A stretch of DNA of 64,000 nucleotides from UBA668 sp963720695 (GTDB lineage Bacteria; Actinomycetota; Acidimicrobiia; Acidimicrobiales; Ilumatobacteraceae): positions 744,001 through 808,000 of the forward strand of contig CAVRGG010000004.1 of the NCBI GenBank assembly GCA_963720695.1. The letters are read 5' to 3'. This document shows, in pieces, positions 58,754 to 64,000 of this stretch (positions within the stretch are counted from its first letter, which is position 1; every line of letters starts with the position of its first letter). A model generated the notes under the pieces. The model saw nothing but the letters and a program-made list of their open reading frames with translations, was not told where the DNA came from and made no database searches. The translations under genes and the position numbers were made by a program.

Positions 58754-60639
58754 GGCCGTCGGGCACCCAACCACATCACCGACAGCGGCGGCATGTCGAC
58801 GACCGCTGACGACGGCTGGCCCTGCCATGCGATCTCGTCGGTCGCCGTGAAGACGGTGCCCTCCAGGGAGTAGCCCCCGAAGCCGCTGCCACCGAACGCC
58901 GGCGAGTCGGTGTCGACGAGGAGATCCCACGCACCGGACCACGGCAATCCGACCCGGTACCCCGCCCGCGGCACCGGCGTGAAGTTGGCGATGCAGGCGA
59001 TGGCGGCCCCACCGGCGTAGCCCCATCGGAGGAACGAGAACATGGAGTTGTCGGCGTCGTCGGCCTCCAGCCATTGGAAGCCGGTGACCTCTTGGTCGCG
59101 TTCGTAGATCGCGGGCCAGACGGTGCACAACCGGTTCAGTTCGGCCAGGAGATCCCGGACGCCCCGGTGCGGCGCGTGGTCGAGCAGATGCCAGGGCAGA
59201 CCCGTCGATTCGGACCACTCCGTGAACGGCGCCATCTCCGCACCCATGAACAGCAAGGGCGCCCCGGGCAACGCCCACATCCAGCCGTACAGCGCTCGCA
59301 AGTTGGCGAAGCGCTGCCAATCGTCGCCGGGCATCTTGCTGAGCAGGCTGCCCTTGCCGTGGACGACCTCGTCGTGGCTGAGCGGCAGCACGAAGCGCTC
59401 GCTGAACGCATAGAGGAGACCGAACGAGAGCTCTCGGTGGTGCCACTTGCGGTGGACCGGCTCCTCGTGCATGTAGCTCAACGTGTCGTGCATCCAGCCC
59501 ATGTTCCACTTGTGGCTGAACCCGAGGCCGCCGTCGGACACCGGTGCGGTGACCTGGGGCCAGGCCGTGCTCTCCTCCGCGATCACCATGGCCGACGGAG
59601 CCTCGGCACCGACCACCGACGTGAGCTCCTTGAGGAACTCGACGGCGGCCAGGTTCTCGCGCCCGCCGTACTGGTTGGGCACCCATTCGCCGGCCTTGCG
59701 GGAGTAGTCCAGGTACAGCATGCTCGCCACGGCATCCACCCGGAGTCCGTCCATGTGGAACTCGTGCAGCCAGTAGAGGGCGTTGGCGACGAGGAAGTTG
59801 CGGACCTCGGTACGGCCGTAGTTGAACACGTACGTGCCCCAGTCGGGGTGCTCACCCTGGCGAGGATCGGCGTGCTCGTACAGCGCGGTGCCGTCGAAGC
59901 GGGCCAGGCTCCAGTCGTCCTTGGGGAAGTGCGCGGGCACCCAGTCCATCAACACGCCGATACCGCGCGAGTGGAGGGTGTCGACGAGCGCCCGGAGGTC
60001 GTCCGGCGAGCCGAACCGGGCGGTCGGAGCGTAGTAACCGGTGACCTGATACCCCCACGACGGAGCGTAGGGATGCTCGGCCAGCGGCAGCATCTCCACG
60101 TGGGTGAAACCCAGCGCGCCGACATGATCGGCGAGTTGCTCACCCAGCTCTCGGTAGCCACCGGCCCCGACCCTCCACGAGCCGAGATGGACCTCGTAGA
60201 TCCGCAACGGCGTGCCCAACGCGTTGGAGCGTGCCGCCATCCACTCGCCGTCGGTCCACGTGTGCCGGGGTGGGCCCGCGACACGGCTGGCGTTGGAAGG
60301 CGGCACCTCGGATTCGCGTGCCATCGGGTCGGCCTTGACCATCGTGCGGCCACCCTTCGCGACCACGGCGTACTTGTAGCAATGACCCTCGACCGCGTCC
60401 GGGCAGATGCCCGCCCAGATGCCCGAGGAGCCCTGTGGCTCGAGCCGGGTCCCGTCGCCCCAGCCGTTCCAGTCACCGATCGCGTAGACGGCCTCCGCGT
60501 TCGGTGCCCAGACCGCGAACTGCACGCCGCCGGCCGGCAGGACGTGGGCCCCGAGGAACTCCCACAGGCGGTGATGGGCCCCTTCGCCGAAGAGATGGAC
60601 ATCGAGATCGGACAGCAGCACACCAGGAGCGTACGACAC
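58750..60639 (-). CDS. glgB: 1,4-alpha-glucan branching enzyme
   Basis: GlgB introduces alpha-1,6 branches into glycogen. The protein of about 629 residues has a CBM48 N-terminal domain (FAVWAPNAEAVYAIGDWNGW) and the GH13 barrel: EMLPLAEHPYAPSWGYQVTG, GLRVDAVASMLYLDYSRK with the catalytic Asp, MVIAEESTAWPQV with the catalytic Glu, and PLSHDEVVHGKGSL with the third acid. The first CBM48 domain of long GlgB proteins is missing, as in the short form. The start is uncertain: GTG 60639 or 60621. It is divergent from the GT4 gene. Confidence 0.92.
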   Translation of the reverse strand: MSYAPGVLLSDLDVHLFGEGAHHRLWEFLGAHVLPAGGVQFAVWAPNAEAVYAIGDWNGWGDGTRLEPQGSSGIWAGICPDAVEGHCYKYAVVAKGGRTMVKADPMARESEVPPSNASRVAGPPRHTWTDGEWMAARSNALGTPLRIYEVHLGSWRVGAGGYRELGEQLADHVGALGFTHVEMLPLAEHPYAPSWGYQVTGYYAPTARFGSPDDLRALVDTLHSRGIGVLMDWVPAHFPKDDWSLARFDGTALYEHADPRQGEHPDWGTYVFNYGRTEVRNFLVANALYWLHEFHMDGLRVDAVASMLYLDYSRKAGEWVPNQYGGRENLAAVEFLKELTSVVGAEAPSAMVIAEESTAWPQVTAPVSDGGLGFSHKWNMGWMHDTLSYMHEEPVHRKWHHRELSFGLLYAFSERFVLPLSHDEVVHGKGSLLSKMPGDDWQRFANLRALYGWMWALPGAPLLFMGAEMAPFTEWSESTGLPWHLLDHAPHRGVRDLLAELNRLCTVWPAIYERDQEVTGFQWLEADDADNSMFSFLRWGYAGGAAIACIANFTPVPRAGYRVGLPWSGAWDLLVDTDSPAFGGSGFGGYSLEGTVFTATDEIAWQGQPSSAVVDMPPLSVMWLGARRP

Positions 60640-60671
60640 CTGCGCACCGCGGACGCTGGTACGTTCGCTCT

Positions 60672-61832
60672 GTGCGAGTCCTGATGCTGTCGTGGGAGTA
60701 CCCGCCACTCGTCGTCGGGGGCATCGCGGCCCACGTCGAGGGACTCGCCAGTGCGATGAGCGACGCCGGCCACGAGGTGGTCGTCTGCAGCCTCCATCAC
60801 CCGAACGTTCCCGACGACGTCGCGGTCGACGGCGTCCGCGTGCTGCGTGCCGACGCAGCCCTGCCCTGGCTTCCCGACGACAGCGTGATCGCCCGGATGG
60901 CGTCTGCGAACCACCAGATCGTGGCGCTCGCCGCCCAGCTCGGGGACTGGCGACCCGACGTCATCCACGCCCACGACTGGATGACGGCGTGGGCCGGCGA
61001 CACGTTGAAGACACTGTTCGACGTGCCGCTGGTGGCCACGGTCCACGCCACCGAACGCGGCCGACACGGTGGCCACCTGCCGCCTGGGCTCCCCGGTGAG
61101 ATCAACTCCGTCGAGTGGTGGCTCACGTACCAGGCGAAGGAGATCATCGCCTGCTCGAAGTTCATGGTGCGAGAGGTGGCGCAGGGTTTCGAGCTTCCCG
61201 TGGAGAAGGTGCACCTGGTGCCGAACGGGGTCGACGTCGACCAGTGGCAGCTGGAGCCACCGGCTCCCGACACCCCCCGTGAACCCCTCGTCGTCGCGTG
61301 GGGACGGATCCAGTACGAGAAGGGCTTCCAGGTGCTGGCCCGAGCCATCGGCGAGTTGCGCACGCGGGTGCCGGGGATCCATTGCGTCATCGCCGGACGA
61401 GGCACCTACCTGCCCGAGCTGCAGACCCAGCTCGACATGGAGGGCGTCAGCGACATCGTCCAACTCGCCGGCTTCGTGCCGAATGCGGCGTTGCGCGATC
61501 TGCTCCAACGGGCGGCGTGCGTCGTCATCCCTTCGCTGTACGAGCCGTTCGGCATCGTCGCGCTCGAGGGCATGGCAGCCGGCGCGCCCACGATCGTCGC
61601 CCGCACCGGCGGCCTCGCCGAGATCGTCGACGGGACCGATGCCGGCGAACTGTTCGAGCCCGGCAACCATCACGAGTTGGCCGATCGCATCGACGAGGTG
61701 CTCGCCGATCCCGCACTCGCCGACCGGCTGCGCCACAACGCCGGACACCTGCTGCGACGGTCGTACACCTGGCGCGTGATCGCCGACGCGACCGTCGAGG
61801 TGTACCGCATCGCCCTCGCGCCGGAACCCTGA
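60672..61832 (+). CDS. GT4-family glycosyltransferase, glycogen-synthase-like
   Basis: The 386-residue protein begins MLSWEYPPLVVGGIAAHVEG-like, as in actinobacterial alpha-1,4-glucosyltransferases of the Rv3032/GlgM type. The GT4 features are VIHAHDWMTAWAGDTL, LVATVHATERGRHGG, LVPNGVDVDQWQL, GRIQYEKGFQVLARAIGEL and the nucleotide-sugar motif PSLYEPFGIVALEGMAAGAP (E-x7-E). Placed between glgB and a glucan phosphorylase gene, it probably elongates glycogen or a related glucan using a nucleotide sugar. GTG 60672 follows TACGTT (60660-60665) by 6 nt, so it is likely leaderless. Confidence 0.88.
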   Translation: MRVLMLSWEYPPLVVGGIAAHVEGLASAMSDAGHEVVVCSLHHPNVPDDVAVDGVRVLRADAALPWLPDDSVIARMASANHQIVALAAQLGDWRPDVIHAHDWMTAWAGDTLKTLFDVPLVATVHATERGRHGGHLPPGLPGEINSVEWWLTYQAKEIIACSKFMVREVAQGFELPVEKVHLVPNGVDVDQWQLEPPAPDTPREPLVVAWGRIQYEKGFQVLARAIGELRTRVPGIHCVIAGRGTYLPELQTQLDMEGVSDIVQLAGFVPNAALRDLLQRAACVVIPSLYEPFGIVALEGMAAGAPTIVARTGGLAEIVDGTDAGELFEPGNHHELADRIDEVLADPALADRLRHNAGHLLRRSYTWRVIADATVEVYRIALAPEP

Positions 61833-61902
61833 CGACCACTCTGACCTGGGCCGACGATCCCGCCGGGCTGATGGTCTGGCGGTCGCGACTATCCTTCACC
61901 GA

Positions 61903-64000
61903 ATGCGTTCTGTTCGCCAGTTCAATGTGATCCCTGCCGTGCCCGCTGCATTGCAAGCGCTTACAGAGGTGGCCTCGAACCTGCACTGGACCTGGGATCG
62001 CGAGACCAAGGCGCTGTTCGAGGAACTCGACCCGAACGCCTGGAAGCTGACCGGCAACGATCCCCTCCGACTCCTCGCCACCATCACCGCGACCCGTTGG
62101 GCCGAACTCGCCGCCGACGCCCACATCATCGACGCCACGGCGGCCGCGGCGGAACGACTCCGTGATGCGATCGAGTCGCCGCGCTGGTTCCAGGGCCGCA
62201 CCGACTCCCCCCTCGGGCTGGTCGCCTACTTCTCCCCCGAGTTCGGCCTCTCCGAGACACTGCCCCAGTACTCGGGCGGTCTCGGTGTGCTCGCCGGCGA
62301 TCACCTCAAGGCGGCCTCCGATCTCGGGCTGCCGCTCGTCGCGGTGGGCCTGCTGTATGCAGAGGGCTACTTCCGTCAGCGGCTGAACGCCGACGGGCTG
62401 CAGGAGGAGCGGTATCCGCCGCTCGATCCGCACGGTCTCGCCCTCGAACCGACCGGCGTCCAGGTGGCGATCGACATGGCCGGCGACCATGTTCGGGTCA
62501 ACGTGTGGAAGGTCAAGGTCGGCCGCATCGAGCTGTACCTGCTCGACACCAACGTCGAGGGCAACTCCGACGCGGCCGCAGGCATCACCGATCGGCTCTA
62601 CGGGGGCGACAACGAGCACCGTCTGCGCCAGGAGATCGTCCTCGGCATCGGCGGCGTTCGTGCGCTGCGCGCGCTGGGCCTCGACCCGCAGGTCTTCCAC
62701 ACGAACGAGGGCCACGCGGGCTTCCTCTCGCTGGAACGCATCCGCGAACTCGTCGAGACGGGGATCACCTTCTCCGAGGCCATCGAGGCGGTGCGAGCCG
62801 GCGGCGTCTTCACCACCCACACCCCCGTACCCGCGGGAATCGACCGGTTCCCCCGCGAGCTGATGCGCACGTACTTCGCCGACTACGCCACGTCGCTCGG
62901 CACCGACTTCGACGGCCTGATGGACGTCGGCCAACGCGACGCGGAGCCCGACGACAAGTTCAACATGGCGGTGATGGGGTTGCGGCTCGGCGGTCGCAGC
63001 AACGGCGTCGCTCAGCTGCACGGTGCCGTCAGCCGCGAGATGTTCGCCGAGCTGTGGCCCGACGTGCCGGTCGACGAAGTACCCATCGGCGCCATCACCA
63101 ACGGCGTGCACGCGCACACATGGGTCGGCGATCCGATCGCGGAACTGCTCTCCCACAGCGTCGGGCCGGTGTGGGACGGCGCCGACGTGTCGTCGTGGAC
63201 CGGCGTCGACAAGCTCGACCCCGAGGAGATCTGGACGGCACGGGCGAAGGGCCGGGCCGAGCTCGTCGCGTTCGTCCGCTCACGCCTGGGCGACGCGTTG
63301 CTCGACCCCAATTCGTTGACCATCGGGTTCGCTCGCCGGTTCGCCACCTACAAGCGCGCCACGCTCCTGCTGTCGCAGCCCGATCGCCTCCGGGCCATGT
63401 TGCTGTCGGCCGATCGCCCGGTGCAGTTCGTCTTCGCCGGCAAAGCCCACCCCCAGGATCAGCCGGGCAAGGACATGATCCGCGACATCGAGATCTTCGC
63501 CAGGCAGCTCGATGTCGGTCATCGATTCGTGTTCGTGCCGGACTACGACATGGCCATCGCCAGGATGATGTACCACGGGTGCGACGTCTGGCTCAACAAC
63601 CCGCGGCGCCCTCTCGAAGCGTGCGGCACGAGCGGGATGAAGGCGGCGCTGAACGGTGCGCTGAACTGCAGCATCCTCGACGGCTGGTGGGACGAGTGCT
63701 TCGACGGTACGAACGGCTGGGCGATCAACTCCGCCGACGACGACCCCGACCTCGCCCGACGCGACGCACGGGAGGCGACGAGCCTGTTCGGTCTCCTCGA
63801 GCGGGAACTGGTGCCGCTGTTCTACGAGCGCACCGCGGAAGGCATCCCGGTCGGCTGGATCGATCGGGTGAAGCACAACTGGCGCACGCTCGGCCCGTTC
63901 GTGACCGCGGCTCGCATGGTCCGCGACTACACCACCCAGTTGTACGAGCCGGCGGCAGCGAGCTCACGGCACGCCCTCGCCGACCAGGCCGCGGTCGCCC
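61903..64000 (+). CDS. glgP: Alpha-glucan phosphorylase, partial
   Basis: This GT35-type phosphorylase releases glucose-1-phosphate from alpha-glucans. The visible 699 residues contain the N-terminal AYFSPEFGLSETLPQYSGGL, GVLAGDHLKAASDLGLPLVA, VFHTNEGHAGFLSLERI, FTTHTPVPAGIDRFP and, near the right end, FAGKAHPQDQPGKDMI and ACGTSGMKAALNGALN with PLP-lysine-region features. It is the maltodextrin-phosphorylase-like actinobacterial group. The C-terminus lies beyond the window. ATG 61903 follows TATCCT (61890-61895) by 7 nt and has no Shine-Dalgarno, so it is likely leaderless. Confidence 0.92.
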   Translation, partial: MRSVRQFNVIPAVPAALQALTEVASNLHWTWDRETKALFEELDPNAWKLTGNDPLRLLATITATRWAELAADAHIIDATAAAAERLRDAIESPRWFQGRTDSPLGLVAYFSPEFGLSETLPQYSGGLGVLAGDHLKAASDLGLPLVAVGLLYAEGYFRQRLNADGLQEERYPPLDPHGLALEPTGVQVAIDMAGDHVRVNVWKVKVGRIELYLLDTNVEGNSDAAAGITDRLYGGDNEHRLRQEIVLGIGGVRALRALGLDPQVFHTNEGHAGFLSLERIRELVETGITFSEAIEAVRAGGVFTTHTPVPAGIDRFPRELMRTYFADYATSLGTDFDGLMDVGQRDAEPDDKFNMAVMGLRLGGRSNGVAQLHGAVSREMFAELWPDVPVDEVPIGAITNGVHAHTWVGDPIAELLSHSVGPVWDGADVSSWTGVDKLDPEEIWTARAKGRAELVAFVRSRLGDALLDPNSLTIGFARRFATYKRATLLLSQPDRLRAMLLSADRPVQFVFAGKAHPQDQPGKDMIRDIEIFARQLDVGHRFVFVPDYDMAIARMMYHGCDVWLNNPRRPLEACGTSGMKAALNGALNCSILDGWWDECFDGTNGWAINSADDDPDLARRDAREATSLFGLLERELVPLFYERTAEGIPVGWIDRVKHNWRTLGPFVTAARMVRDYTTQLYEPAAASSRHALADQAAVA

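Noticed and set aside
1..64000. CRISPR arrays, prophage, insertion sequences
   Set aside because: No regular spaced repeats, transposase, integrase or phage structural genes were seen, and base composition is even throughout.

Overview
The window is GC-rich DNA from a free-living bacterium, most likely an actinobacterium, possibly of the Acidimicrobiia (inference). The signs are strong GC bias at third codon positions, many GTG starts, 1-11 nt stop/start overlaps, an IclR-type regulator divergent from leuCD, a mycobacterial-type PyrF, an Arr-type rifampin ADP-ribosyltransferase and many genes that look leaderless. I see no rRNA, tRNA, CRISPR array, phage or insertion sequence, so this reads as ordinary chromosome.

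Left part (1-32 kb) is dominated by branched-chain amino acid and sulfur assimilation genes. A citramalate synthase gene (cimA) is preceded by an attenuator whose leader peptide has four Ile codons in a row. ilvE, leuB and a large putA follow on the same strand, and a PAS-AraC regulator is divergent from putA. Next come greA, a hydrolase, a UbiB-like kinase and an FKBP lipoprotein, then an IclR regulator divergent from leuCD, a DEAD-box helicase and an acyl-CoA ligase. A 48-codon gene is coupled to homospermidine synthase. cysDNC is followed by leuA, which has its own attenuator with four Leu codons. The 695-nt gap at 3404-4098 holds a likely structured RNA: a promoter, three regularly spaced mini-hairpins and one long hairpin, all with GCAA tetraloops, and a terminator.

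Middle part (28-42 kb) carries a ferredoxin, a four-gene set (two Pro/Thr-rich membrane-anchored proteins, an ApbE flavin transferase and a ferric-reductase-like haem membrane protein), pyrF, serA, an SCP2 protein, an MFS transporter, an SDR, a PASTA kinase with degraded catalytic motifs, an Arr enzyme and a RES-Xre toxin-antitoxin pair with twin palindromic operators.

Right part (42-64 kb) carries ligA, a MetE-like protein, a cysteine desulfurase/MnmA pair, an RDD/SpoIIM-like/DUF58/MoxR/DUF4350/DUF4129 envelope cluster, galT, azlCD and a glycogen set (glgB, a GT4 glycogen-synthase-like gene and a partial glucan phosphorylase).

Four genes (the acyl-CoA dehydrogenase at the left edge, pyrF, mnmA and the SpoIIM-like gene) contain small indels that break otherwise well-conserved frames. 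Residual sequencing errors are the simplest explanation. In at least ten places a TANNNT-like hexamer ends 6-8 nt before a start codon that lacks a Shine-Dalgarno sequence, so leaderless transcription appears common.
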